In this document: piece by piece, positions 1 to 5,151 of the stretch
Layout of the letters: each line of letters opens with the position of its first letter
How positions within the stretch are numbered: the stretch's first letter is position 1
NCBI GenBank assembly: GCA_938045615.1
Contig: CALIBC010000022.1
Location: forward strand, 1 to 5,179
Source: an uncultured Clostridia bacterium
GTDB taxonomy: Bacteria; Bacillota; Clostridia; Peptostreptococcales; Anaerovoracaceae
Direction: 5' to 3'
DNA: 5,179 bases
Program-made: the position numbers and the translations under genes
The notes under the pieces: model-generated
What the model was told of the DNA's origin: nothing
What the model saw: only the letters and a program-made list of their open reading frames with translations
The model's database searches: none

Positions 1-558
1 TGCCATTGAATCTCCCAAGCGCCCATCGACAGGAAAAAATGCCACATCAAAGGATAATCCTGCCAAGTGTTTCATTTGTTTACGAAATGCGTTCTCCGCA
101 AGTTTTCGATTCTCAGCTGTATCTCCTAGCCAGTCCCACCAGTTAAAATCCCCTGCATGAAATATTTTTCTGTCTGCAACCTCAACCAGAAACGAAGTTC
201 CCTCGTCTGTAGAGGAAAATGACGTTACCTGTATAAAATCATCCTTCCACGAATCATAGACAGGCATCCATATTGTCTTATCAGGAGGCATACGACCGGC
301 GGAGGATAACTTTTTTATATCATCGCTTAGAATATAAAATGATACTTCATTCGTAAACTGCATAATATGTGGGCTGAAGTGATCGAAATGCGAATGAGAA
401 CAAAAAAAATAAAGCCGTGCATAATCATTTTTCTTCACTGCTTCGAGAACTGTACCAGAAGGATCATCAAAGTCGTCAAAGACAAGCAAAATATCATTGA
501 CACGTACAAGAAATCCACTGTTAAGAATATAGGTTACATCAATACAAAGCTGTGACAC
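1..558 (-). CDS. MBL-fold metallo-hydrolase, C-terminus cut by window edge
   Basis: Minus-strand reading frame of 186 codons that runs off the left edge without a stop. Residue 1 is a GTG at 556-558. It shows the metal-binding HxHxDH motif of the metallo-beta-lactamase superfamily (H55, H57, D59, H60 in CSHSHFDH). Before it comes a typical first beta-strand region (YILNSGFLV, 10-18). After it come STDEGTSFLVEV (116-127) and the metal-ligand segment FHAGDFNWW (133-141, D137), so the hydrolase core looks intact. The last metal-binding His and the C-terminal helices should lie outside the window. An earlier in-frame GTG at 565-567 overlaps the yitT stop codon, but it sits only about 2 nt from the AGAGGAA Shine-Dalgarno (568-574), whereas the chosen GTG is 9 nt away. 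The gene starts 5 nt after the YitT-family gene and is surely co-transcribed with it. Substrate is unknown; the superfamily includes hydrolases of esters, amides and phosphodiesters. Confidence 0.88.
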   Translation of the reverse strand, partial: MSQLCIDVTYILNSGFLVRVNDILLVFDDFDDPSGTVLEAVKKNDYARLYFFCSHSHFDHFSPHIMQFTNEVSFYILSDDIKKLSSAGRMPPDKTIWMPVYDSWKDDFIQVTSFSSTDEGTSFLVEVADRKIFHAGDFNWWDWLGDTAENRKLAENAFRKQMKHLAGLSFDVAFFPVDGRLGDSMA

Positions 559-563
559 AGCAT

Positions 564-1481
564 TCACTTCCTCTCATTGCCATCATCCAAGTCGTCTGCC
601 GCTGAAGGGTCATTTTGATTGATACGGCCAAAGCCACGTCCCATAACCTCATTCGCAGCCATTATGATAACAAATGCATGTGGGTCAACGCTGTGAACAA
701 TCATCTTCAACTTTCCCACTTGTGTTGTCCCAACCGCAACAAAAACGAGATTTCTCTCTCTGCGAGTATACGCTCCTTGCCCATGTAAAAATGTTACACC
801 ACGATGCATCTCATCAATAATACTTTCTGCAATCTCCTTGTATTTATCTGAAACAATAAGCACTGCTTTACGGTGATTGAATCCTGCAATAATCTTATCC
901 ACTACAGTTGCATTAATAAACATATATAAAAGCGTGAACATGGCGGGCGCCATACCAAAGAGAAATGCTGCAACTAACATGATAAGACAGTTCAGCGAAA
1001 AAAGCACACCACCCATATGCAGGTCATAATATTTCCGCACAATGGCCGCGAGAATATCAAATCCCCCTGTACTACCGTTCATGCGAAATACGAGACCATA
1101 TCCTAAACCAGCAAATACACCACCATAGACAGTGGTGAGCATCATATCATTGACGGGAGCATATGCATTAAATGACCGCGTTAGATCTAGGAAACAAGAG
1201 AATATTGCCGTTCCAATAATAATATCAACCGTGTAACTCGGCCCCATGAGTTTCCATGCCATGAAAAGAAGCGGGATATTATAAATAAAAGTCTGAAGAC
1301 CGATTGGAAGACCAAATAGATAGTAAACAATCATAGCGATGCCCGTCGCACCACCAGTGAGCAGATGTGCTGGGATTAAGAACAGATTGATTGCACTGCT
1401 CGCAATAAAACACCCAAGTGCCATCCCGGCATAACGCATGATACGATGTCCAAGAACACGCATGTGCAAATGGTGCATCAT
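564..1481 (-). CDS. YitT-family membrane protein with C-terminal DUF2179 domain
   Basis: 305 residues, close to the usual 280-300 for this family. The N-terminal two thirds is hydrophobic, with about six membrane segments (roughly residues 17-36, 44-57, 60-78, 83-98, 114-132 and 157-198, the last probably two helices). It carries the family-type glycine-rich turns LTGGATGIA (41-49) and STGGFDILA (137-145). From about residue 205 a soluble DUF2179 domain follows (KAVLIVSDKY, then NEVMGRGF at 277-284), then an acidic, charged tail (DDLDDGNERK). The family sits in the cytoplasmic membrane and its transport role is unknown. The reading frame extends 19 codons further upstream, but the GGAGGT Shine-Dalgarno lies inside that extension, 9 nt from the first of two adjacent ATG codons, so the start is placed at 1481. 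It is first in an operon with the MBL-fold hydrolase and is transcribed from the promoter at 1567-1595, leaving an untranslated leader of about 80 nt. Confidence 0.93.
   Translation of the reverse strand: MMHHLHMRVLGHRIMRYAGMALGCFIASSAINLFLIPAHLLTGGATGIAMIVYYLFGLPIGLQTFIYNIPLLFMAWKLMGPSYTVDIIIGTAIFSCFLDLTRSFNAYAPVNDMMLTTVYGGVFAGLGYGLVFRMNGSTGGFDILAAIVRKYYDLHMGGVLFSLNCLIMLVAAFLFGMAPAMFTLLYMFINATVVDKIIAGFNHRKAVLIVSDKYKEIAESIIDEMHRGVTFLHGQGAYTRRERNLVFVAVGTTQVGKLKMIVHSVDPHAFVIIMAANEVMGRGFGRINQNDPSAADDLDDGNERK
568..574 (-). promoter_or_regulatory. Ribosome binding site of the MBL hydrolase gene
   Basis: On the minus strand this reads AGAGGAA and lies inside the last codons of the YitT-family gene. 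It is 9 nt from GTG 556-558 but almost touches GTG 565-567, and so decides in favour of the downstream start. Its position within the upstream gene suggests translational coupling. Confidence 0.55.
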
Positions 1482-1490
1482 TTCCAAACT

Positions 1491-1496
1491 ACCTCC
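1491..1496 (-). promoter_or_regulatory. Ribosome binding site deciding the YitT start
   Basis: Minus-strand GGAGGT, 9 nt before ATG 1479-1481. It falls inside the longest possible open frame and so rules out the upstream ATG at 1538 as the likely start. Confidence 0.7.
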
Positions 1497-1566
1497 AAAG
1501 TCAACTTTATATTTCTTACATTGACTGATATACTTCACTTTATCATATATTGAGTCCTCTTACAAC

Positions 1567-1595
1567 ATTATATCAAAGCACTTATGTTATATCAA
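1567..1595 (-). promoter_or_regulatory. Promoter of the YitT/MBL operon
   Basis: On the minus strand, a -35 box TTGATA (1590-1595) is separated by 17 nt from a perfect -10 box TATAAT (1567-1572). A TG one base before the -10 box makes it an extended -10 as well. Transcription would begin near 1560. It is back to back with the tRNA-Val promoter, the two -35 boxes being about 25 bp apart. The sequence TTGATATAA occurs twice here, 19 nt apart, once over each box. Confidence 0.75.
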
Positions 1596-1620
1596 AAGCT
1601 TAAAAATCTATAGTCATGGG

Positions 1621-1650
1621 TTGACAGGATAGACTGCAATCTGATATAAT
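1621..1650 (+). promoter_or_regulatory. Consensus promoter of the tRNA-Val genes
   Basis: Perfect -35 TTGACA (1621-1626) and perfect -10 TATAAT (1645-1650) with an 18-nt spacer. Transcription would start near 1657, about 25 nt before the mature 5' end of tRNA-Val(GAC). This strength is typical of stable RNA genes. Confidence 0.85.
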
Positions 1651-1681
1651 CCACCTTGTCGTTTGAACAGTATTCGAACAA

Positions 1682-1758
1682 GGGGTTATAGCTCAGTTGG
1701 TTAGAGTGTCTCGTTGACATCGAGGAGGTCACAAGTTCGAATCTTGTTAACCCCACCA
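1682..1758 (+). tRNA. tRNA-Val, anticodon GAC
   Basis: A full cloverleaf can be drawn. The acceptor arms GGGGTTA and TAACCCC pair perfectly. The D arm is GCTC/GAGT. The anticodon stem TCTCG/CGAGG closes the 7-base loop TTGACAT, giving anticodon GAC. The T arm ACAAG/CTTGT holds the loop TTCGAAT. The CCA end is encoded. It reads the valine codons GUC and GUU. It is first in the transcript from the consensus promoter upstream and is followed 13 nt later by a terminator hairpin. Confidence 0.97.
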
Positions 1759-1770
1759 TTTGTTCTCTCA

Positions 1771-1792
1771 TCCGCAGTCGTGCGGATTTTTT
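1771..1792 (+). terminator. Intrinsic terminator between the two tRNA-Val genes
   Basis: Six-pair stem TCCGCA/TGCGGA with tetraloop GTCG, directly followed by six T. It ends only 8 nt before the second tRNA-Val, and I see no promoter between the two genes. It may therefore act as a partial terminator or as a processing hairpin in a shared precursor. Confidence 0.75.
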
Positions 1793-1800
1793 CATCTCAG

Positions 1801-1876
1801 GCTCACTTAGCTCAGTTGGTAGAGCATCTCCGTCACATGGAGGGGGTCGGGGGTTCGAATCCCTCAGTGAGCACCA
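1801..1876 (+). tRNA. tRNA-Val, anticodon CAC
   Basis: The cloverleaf is complete. Acceptor arms GCTCACT and AGTGAGC pair, the D arm is GCTC/GAGC, and the anticodon stem TCTCC/GGAGG closes loop GTCACAT, giving anticodon CAC. The T stem GGGGG/CCCTC (with one G-T pair) holds loop TTCGAAT. CCA is encoded. It reads only GUG. Base 32 is G where the neighbouring gene has T. There is no visible promoter of its own, so expression probably depends on read-through of the hairpin at 1771-1792. Confidence 0.96.
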
Positions 1877-1887
1877 TCGTATATGAT

Positions 1888-1913
1888 AACCGCCTTAAGC
1901 AGGGCGGTTTTTT
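1888..1913 (+). terminator. Intrinsic terminator after tRNA-Val(CAC)
   Basis: The stem AACCGCC/GGCGGTT has an 8-nt loop, and a run of six T starts within the 3' arm. It lies 11 nt after the encoded CCA and closes the tRNA transcript ahead of the flavin reductase promoter. Confidence 0.85.
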
Positions 1914-1936
1914 GTGCACTTTTCCTTTACAGTCTG

Positions 1937-1945
1937 TGCTATAAT
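1937..1945 (+). promoter_or_regulatory. Extended -10 promoter of the flavin reductase/Crp operon
   Basis: TGCTATAAT combines a perfect -10 hexamer (1940-1945) with the TG of an extended -10. No good -35 box lies 16-18 nt upstream (CACTTT is the best-placed hexamer), so activity may rest on the extended -10 or on an activator. It sits between the tRNA terminator and the start at 1986, giving a leader of about 34 nt. Confidence 0.6.
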
Positions 1946-1971
1946 AAAAGCTGTTTTAGGACACAACCATC

Positions 1972-1979
1972 AAGGAGGT
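1972..1979 (+). promoter_or_regulatory. Ribosome binding site of the flavin reductase gene
   Basis: AAGGAGGT, a near-perfect Shine-Dalgarno 6 nt before ATG 1986. It fixes the start there. The open frame reaches back to 1914, but that codon lies upstream of the probable transcription start. Confidence 0.85.
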
Positions 1980-1985
1980 TTCATC

Positions 1986-2516
1986 ATGTCCATCAGAGAA
2001 ATTCATCCAACAGATATTACAGACAATGTATTTCAACTCATAGGTCAAGACTGGATGCTCATCAGCGCAGAATGGAATGGAAAGGTAAATGCAATGACTG
2101 CCTCTTGGGGTGGTTTCGGTATACTTTGGGCACATCCTGTTGCCTATGTATTTATCCGTCCCTCACGCTATACAAAGGAATTCGTCGATGGAGCAGCGTA
2201 TATGGCACTCTCGGTTTTTGATCGAAAACACAAACCTATGATGCAATATTTCGGAACAGTCTCTGGCCGAGATGAGGACAAAATCGCAAAGAGTGGTTTA
2301 ATGATGAAACAGTACAGTTCATATACTTACTTTGAAGAAGCGCGCCTTACGTTACTAACAAAGAAACTCTATGCGCAGCCATTAGAGGAGCGTTTCTTCA
2401 CCGAACGAGATACGAATGTGGTACCAATAAAGGAAAATCCTCGTATCCATTACACAGAGCATGATTACCATACCATGTACATCACAGAGATCGAGCACGT
2501 CCTCATAAAGGAGTAA
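1986..2516 (+). CDS. Flavin reductase-like protein (FMN-binding split barrel)
   Basis: 176 residues, a normal length for the small DIM6/NTAB (flavin reductase-like) family. These proteins bind FMN and commonly use NAD(P)H to reduce free flavin or act as small flavoproteins in the cytoplasm. The N-terminal half has the family's FMN-binding pattern, NAMTASWGGFGILW (35-48) followed by hydrophobic strands and IRPSRYTKEFVD (57-68). Then comes FGTVSGRDEDKI (89-100), where many relatives have CGTVSGRD; here Phe replaces the Cys, and the protein has no cysteine at all. The C-terminal part (about 115-176) alternates strands and charged turns as in the family. It is first in a two-gene operon whose second gene, a Crp/Fnr regulator, begins 4 nt after this stop codon, so both are likely made together. 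The exact electron acceptor cannot be read from the sequence. Confidence 0.92.
   Translation: MSIREIHPTDITDNVFQLIGQDWMLISAEWNGKVNAMTASWGGFGILWAHPVAYVFIRPSRYTKEFVDGAAYMALSVFDRKHKPMMQYFGTVSGRDEDKIAKSGLMMKQYSSYTYFEEARLTLLTKKLYAQPLEERFFTERDTNVVPIKENPRIHYTEHDYHTMYITEIEHVLIKE
2508..2513 (+). promoter_or_regulatory. Ribosome binding site of the Crp/Fnr gene within the upstream gene
   Basis: AAGGAG spans the last codons of the flavin reductase gene, 7 nt before ATG 2521. The overlap with the end of the upstream gene implies translational coupling. Confidence 0.75.
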
Positions 2517-2520
2517 GGTC

Positions 2521-3219
2521 ATGGCGATAAGCGACAAAGAAAATGCCGCTCAGATTCTCGCAAATACATCCCTAGCGCAAGGAATGCACGAAAAAGATCT
2601 AAAGGAACTGCTTGCCTCGAGTGAAGTCGCTCTGCGCAGTTACCCAAAAGGTACAATTATATTTCATGATGGTGATATGCCTCGTTCGCTGTACATTCTG
2701 CTCGAGGGCGAAGTACACATTCTGAAAGACACATATTCCGGGCGCCAAATTTTCATCTCCGAGATCAACCATCCAGGCGACATGTTTGGTGAGATCTACG
2801 AGGTACTACGCCGTCCGTATGATATGTATGTTCGTGCTGTTACGAAGGTAAATCTCCTCGAGGTATCCAGCCATCTCTTCACATTGGATGTTGGGGATAC
2901 GCCACGCCGCAGTGCGCTCATTGTACAGAGAAATCTCATGAAGATTTTTGCAGAAAAAGCATATGGGATGCACACAAAGCTCAAAATCCTTGCGAGCGGA
3001 ACGCTGCGTGAAAAGATCGTTCGCTACCTCTTTCCACATGTCGATGAAACCGGGCACGTCACTCTCACAGTCAGCCGTGAGTTTATTGCTGCCTATCTGG
3101 CCGTCAGCCGCCCATCCCTCTCACGCGAGATCAGTGCCATGCAGCGTGAGGGAATCATAGAAACGACAGGACGCAGCATTCGTATCCTTGATATGGATCT
3201 TTTTGAATCATATTTGTAA
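2521..3219 (+). CDS. Crp/Fnr-family transcriptional regulator
   Basis: 232 residues, typical for the family. Residues about 18-125 form the cyclic-nucleotide-binding-type beta barrel: FHDGDMPRSLYILLEGEVHI at 48-67 and PGDMFGEIYEVL at 85-96. A long dimerisation helix follows (about 130-155). The C-terminus is a winged helix-turn-helix (about 160-232) with the DNA-binding element VSREFIAAYLAVSRPSLSRE at 184-203, of which VSRPSLSRE is the recognition helix. In E. coli Crp an Arg-Ser pair ten and eleven residues after the GE contacts cAMP; here those positions are Asp101 and Met102, so cAMP is an unlikely ligand. The protein has no cysteine, which excludes the iron-sulfur cluster of Fnr. The effector is therefore unknown. 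The coupling to a flavin reductase suggests, as inference only, redox or stress control, possibly of its own operon. Confidence 0.93.
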   Translation: MAISDKENAAQILANTSLAQGMHEKDLKELLASSEVALRSYPKGTIIFHDGDMPRSLYILLEGEVHILKDTYSGRQIFISEINHPGDMFGEIYEVLRRPYDMYVRAVTKVNLLEVSSHLFTLDVGDTPRRSALIVQRNLMKIFAEKAYGMHTKLKILASGTLREKIVRYLFPHVDETGHVTLTVSREFIAAYLAVSRPSLSREISAMQREGIIETTGRSIRILDMDLFESYL

Positions 3220-3257
3220 AATAAAAACCACCAGTTAACCTGGTGGTTTTTATTTTT
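3220..3257. terminator. Bidirectional terminator between crp/fnr-type gene and guaB
   Basis: A perfect 15-bp stem (arms 3220-3234 and 3240-3254) encloses the 5-nt loop TTAAC. The stem core CCACCAG/CTGGTGG is flanked by A-rich sequence on the left and T-rich on the right, so either strand yields a hairpin followed by a U-rich tract. It starts right after the regulator's stop codon and lies 9 nt beyond the guaB stop, as expected for a terminator shared by converging genes. Confidence 0.92.
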
Positions 3258-3265
3258 CTCTTATT

Positions 3266-4771
3266 TTAGTCGCGACCAAGTTTATCCCGCAGGATAACGT
3301 CGTGTGCACCTCCTTCTACAATACTTGTGGAGGACACAAGTGTCAATTTTGCCTTATCACGAAATTCGGGCAGACTAAGTGCTCCACAGTTACACATAGT
3401 AGAACGAATCTTCGAAAGAGTAGTCTGCACATTGTCCTTCAGAGGACCTGCATAGGGAACATAGGAATCAACCCCCTCCTCAAAGGATAGTTTTTTACTG
3501 CCGCCGAGATCATATCGCTGCCAGTTACGTGCACGATTTGACCCTTCGCCCCAGTACTCCTTATAGTAAGTGCCATTGACCATAACGCGATCTGTTGGAC
3601 TCTCATCAAAGCGCGAAAAATAACGCCCCAGCATAAGAAAATCTGCCCCCATTGCAAGAGCTAATGTCATATGATAATCATAAACAATACCGCCGTCCGA
3701 ACAGACGGGAATATAAACTCCAGTTTCCTTAAAATATTTATCACGTTCTGCACAAACATCAATCAATGCTGTAGCTTGTCCACGACCAATCCCCTTCGTC
3801 TCTCGAGTAATACAAATGGAACCACCGCCTATGCCAACCTTAATGAAATCTGCCCCTGCATTCGCAAGAAAGCGAAACCCTTCTCCGTCAACAATATTAC
3901 CTGCACCGACTTTGACACTGTCACCATACTGTTCTCTGATATGCTGAATAGTTATTCTCTGCCACTCAGAAAACCCCTCGGATGAATCAATACAAAGCAC
4001 ATCTACTCCCGCAGCAATGAGAGCAGGAACACGCTCTGCATAATCACGTGTATTGATACCAGCACCAACAATATAGCTCTTGTTGCTATCTGTAAGTTCC
4101 AATTCGTTCTCTTTATTATCCGTGTAATCCTTACGAAAAACCATATAACGCAAACGTTGATTCTTATCAATCAATGGAAGCATATTTAATTTTCGCTCCC
4201 AAATAATATCATTAGCATGTGTAAGTGTAGTAGAATCCGCATCTGCCCAGATAAGTTTTTCAAATGGAGTCATGAATGTAGCGACCTTTGTGTCAAGTGA
4301 CATACGTGAAATACGATAGTCACGACTTGTCACAATACCGACCAATTTCCCATTAGCACAGCCATCATCTGTAACTGCCATCGTAGAATGCCCTGTTTTT
4401 GCAAGAAGTTCCAATACTTCACCAAGAGTTGTATCAGGACTAATGTTCGAGTCGCTGCTGACAAATCCAGACTTATAGGTTTTCACGCGGGAAACCATAG
4501 CTGCTTCATCTTCAATGGATTGTGAGCCATAAATAAAAGAAATGCCGCCTTCTTTTGCAAGAGCAATGGCCATTGTATCATTCGATACGGCCTGCATGAT
4601 CGCAGAGGTAAGTGGAATATTCATTGAAAGCGCAGGTTTCTCATCACGATGAAACTTGACGAGAGGAGTAGACAAAGAAACGTTTGCCGGAAAGCACTCG
4701 GCCGAAGAATATCCAGGAATAAGCAGATATTCTCCAAAAGTATGTGATGGTTCACTATAATAATGCGCCAA
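3266..4771 (-). CDS. guaB: IMP dehydrogenase, Tritrichomonas-like type
   Basis: 501 residues. Oxidises IMP to XMP with NAD+, the committed step of guanine nucleotide synthesis, in the cytoplasm, usually as a tetramer. The (beta/alpha)8 barrel is split by a CBS-domain pair (about 105-220; VTDDGCANGKLVGIVTSRDY at 133-152). Seen motifs are VGAGNIVDGEG (288-298), the catalytic loop GGGSICIT (315-322, Cys320), SDGG (358-361), MLGRYF (380-385) and the mobile flap with Arg419-Tyr420, the pair known to activate water in this family. SIVEGGAHDV lies near the C-terminus. The sequence resembles, from memory, Tritrichomonas foetus IMPDH more than E. coli GuaB. The open frame extends 18 codons upstream to an ATG at 4823-4825. 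That ATG lies at the promoter's -10 box, upstream of the likely transcript start, so a TTG at 4769-4771 preceded by GAAAGGAA is chosen; it gives MAHYYSEP, matching the recalled relative's start. It converges on the flavin reductase operon. Confidence 0.96.
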   Translation of the reverse strand: MAHYYSEPSHTFGEYLLIPGYSSAECFPANVSLSTPLVKFHRDEKPALSMNIPLTSAIMQAVSNDTMAIALAKEGGISFIYGSQSIEDEAAMVSRVKTYKSGFVSSDSNISPDTTLGEVLELLAKTGHSTMAVTDDGCANGKLVGIVTSRDYRISRMSLDTKVATFMTPFEKLIWADADSTTLTHANDIIWERKLNMLPLIDKNQRLRYMVFRKDYTDNKENELELTDSNKSYIVGAGINTRDYAERVPALIAAGVDVLCIDSSEGFSEWQRITIQHIREQYGDSVKVGAGNIVDGEGFRFLANAGADFIKVGIGGGSICITRETKGIGRGQATALIDVCAERDKYFKETGVYIPVCSDGGIVYDYHMTLALAMGADFLMLGRYFSRFDESPTDRVMVNGTYYKEYWGEGSNRARNWQRYDLGGSKKLSFEEGVDSYVPYAGPLKDNVQTTLSKIRSTMCNCGALSLPEFRDKAKLTLVSSTSIVEGGAHDVILRDKLGRD

Positions 4772-4780
4772 CTGTAACCA

Positions 4781-4788
4781 TTCCTTTC
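4781..4788 (-). promoter_or_regulatory. Ribosome binding site supporting the TTG start of guaB
   Basis: Minus-strand GAAAGGAA. The AAGGA core ends 10 nt before the TTG at 4769-4771. An ATG that begins at the last A of the site is out of frame with guaB and meets a stop after eight codons, so it is not the start. Confidence 0.6.
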
Positions 4789-4816
4789 TATGTCTGCAAT
4801 AAAATTTTTGCTGTAC

Positions 4817-4845
4817 AATATACACTTTTCTAATATAGCTGTCAA
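4817..4845 (-). promoter_or_regulatory. guaB promoter
   Basis: On the minus strand, a perfect -35 TTGACA (4840-4845), a 17-nt spacer and a -10 TATATT (4817-4822). Transcription would begin near 4810, leaving a leader of about 40 nt, too short for a purine riboswitch. The -35 box and the AT-rich 22 nt upstream of it are duplicated exactly, in inverse orientation, at 5152-5179. Confidence 0.82.
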
Positions 4846-4867
4846 TATATACAAAAATAATAACACA
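4840..4867 (-). repeat. 28-bp inverted repeat, copy 1 (guaB promoter)
   Basis: Read on the minus strand it begins TGTGTTATTATTTTTG, continues through an alternating AT stretch and ends in TTGACA, the guaB -35 box. All 28 bases match the plus strand at 5152-5179; the first flanking bases inward of copy 1 and left of copy 2 differ. The two copies enclose the tRNA-Leu gene, with about 284 bp between them. Confidence 0.9.
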
Positions 4868-4877
4868 TATAATTCAT

Positions 4878-4919
4878 AAAAAAATTCCCAAGAGCCATTG
4901 TTTTACTCTTAGGAATTTT
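4878..4919 (-). terminator. Intrinsic terminator of tRNA-Leu
   Basis: On the minus strand, a 14-pair stem (arms 4906-4919 and 4881-4894) with one G-T pair and an 11-nt loop, ending in a run of T (plus-strand A at 4878-4884). It starts 22 nt after the tRNA CCA end and insulates guaB, whose promoter lies just beyond, from tRNA transcription. Confidence 0.87.
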
Positions 4920-4940
4920 CTGCACATAAACCCTCTTTTA

Positions 4941-5027
4941 TGGTGCCGAAGGCCGGGGTCGAACCGGCACGTTGCTAACAACGGCAGATTTTGAGTCTGC
5001 TGCGTCTGCCAATTCCGCCACTTCGGC
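4941..5027 (-). tRNA. tRNA-Leu, anticodon CAA
   Basis: An 87-nt class II tRNA. The acceptor arms GCCGAAG/CTTCGGC pair perfectly. The anticodon stem GCAGA/TCTGC closes the loop CTCAAAA, giving anticodon CAA, which reads UUG. The long variable arm CGTTGTTAGCAACG, typical of leucine tRNAs, can form its own hairpin. The T arm GCCGG/CCGGC holds loop TTCGACC. CCA is encoded. It is a single-gene transcript between its own promoter and terminator. Confidence 0.97.
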
Positions 5028-5039
5028 TTAATCGCTCGT

Positions 5040-5068
5040 ATCATATCACAAAACAGGTTCTTTGTCAA
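5040..5068 (-). promoter_or_regulatory. tRNA-Leu promoter
   Basis: On the minus strand, a perfect -35 TTGACA (5063-5068), a 17-nt spacer and a -10 TATGAT (5040-5045), preceded by TGA as an extended -10. The start of transcription would be only a few bases before the mature tRNA 5' end at 5027. Confidence 0.85.
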
Positions 5069-5151
5069 TGGACAGTAACGAACATACCCATATAGTATTG
5101 TAGGATTAAAAATAGATATGTTACACAAGTAAATAAAAGAGAAAGCTAAAT

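Noticed and set aside
367..555. Plus-strand 62-codon open frame
   Set aside because: It lies wholly opposite the MBL-fold hydrolase gene, whose motifs are clear, and has no ribosome binding site or recognisable content.
1499..1525. AGTCAA/TTGACT hairpin in the YitT leader
   Set aside because: Only six mostly weak pairs around a 16-nt loop; not enough to call a riboswitch or attenuator.
1592..1795. Minus-strand open frame containing VGLTRFELVTSSMSTRH
   Set aside because: This is the antisense translation of tRNA-Val(GAC), a well-known false protein in databases. It also overlaps both divergent promoters.
1714..1944. Plus-strand open frame containing LAQLVEHLRHMEGVGGSNPSVS
   Set aside because: It is a translation of parts of the two tRNA-Val genes and their terminators, not a protein gene.
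1914..1985. N-terminal extension of the flavin reductase frame
   Set aside because: It covers the terminator end, the -10 box and the Shine-Dalgarno; the real start is ATG 1986.
4747..4780. Eight-codon ATG reading frame overlapping the guaB start
   Set aside because: Its ATG adjoins the Shine-Dalgarno with no spacing, so efficient initiation is unlikely and a leader-peptide role is not supported.
4772..4816. Possible purine riboswitch in the guaB leader
   Set aside because: The leader from the inferred start is only about 40 nt, with no aptamer-like stems, so there is no room for one.
4874..5128. Minus-strand open frame containing KWRNWQTQQTQNLP
   Set aside because: It translates tRNA-Leu and its terminator in one frame; the tRNA explains the sequence fully.
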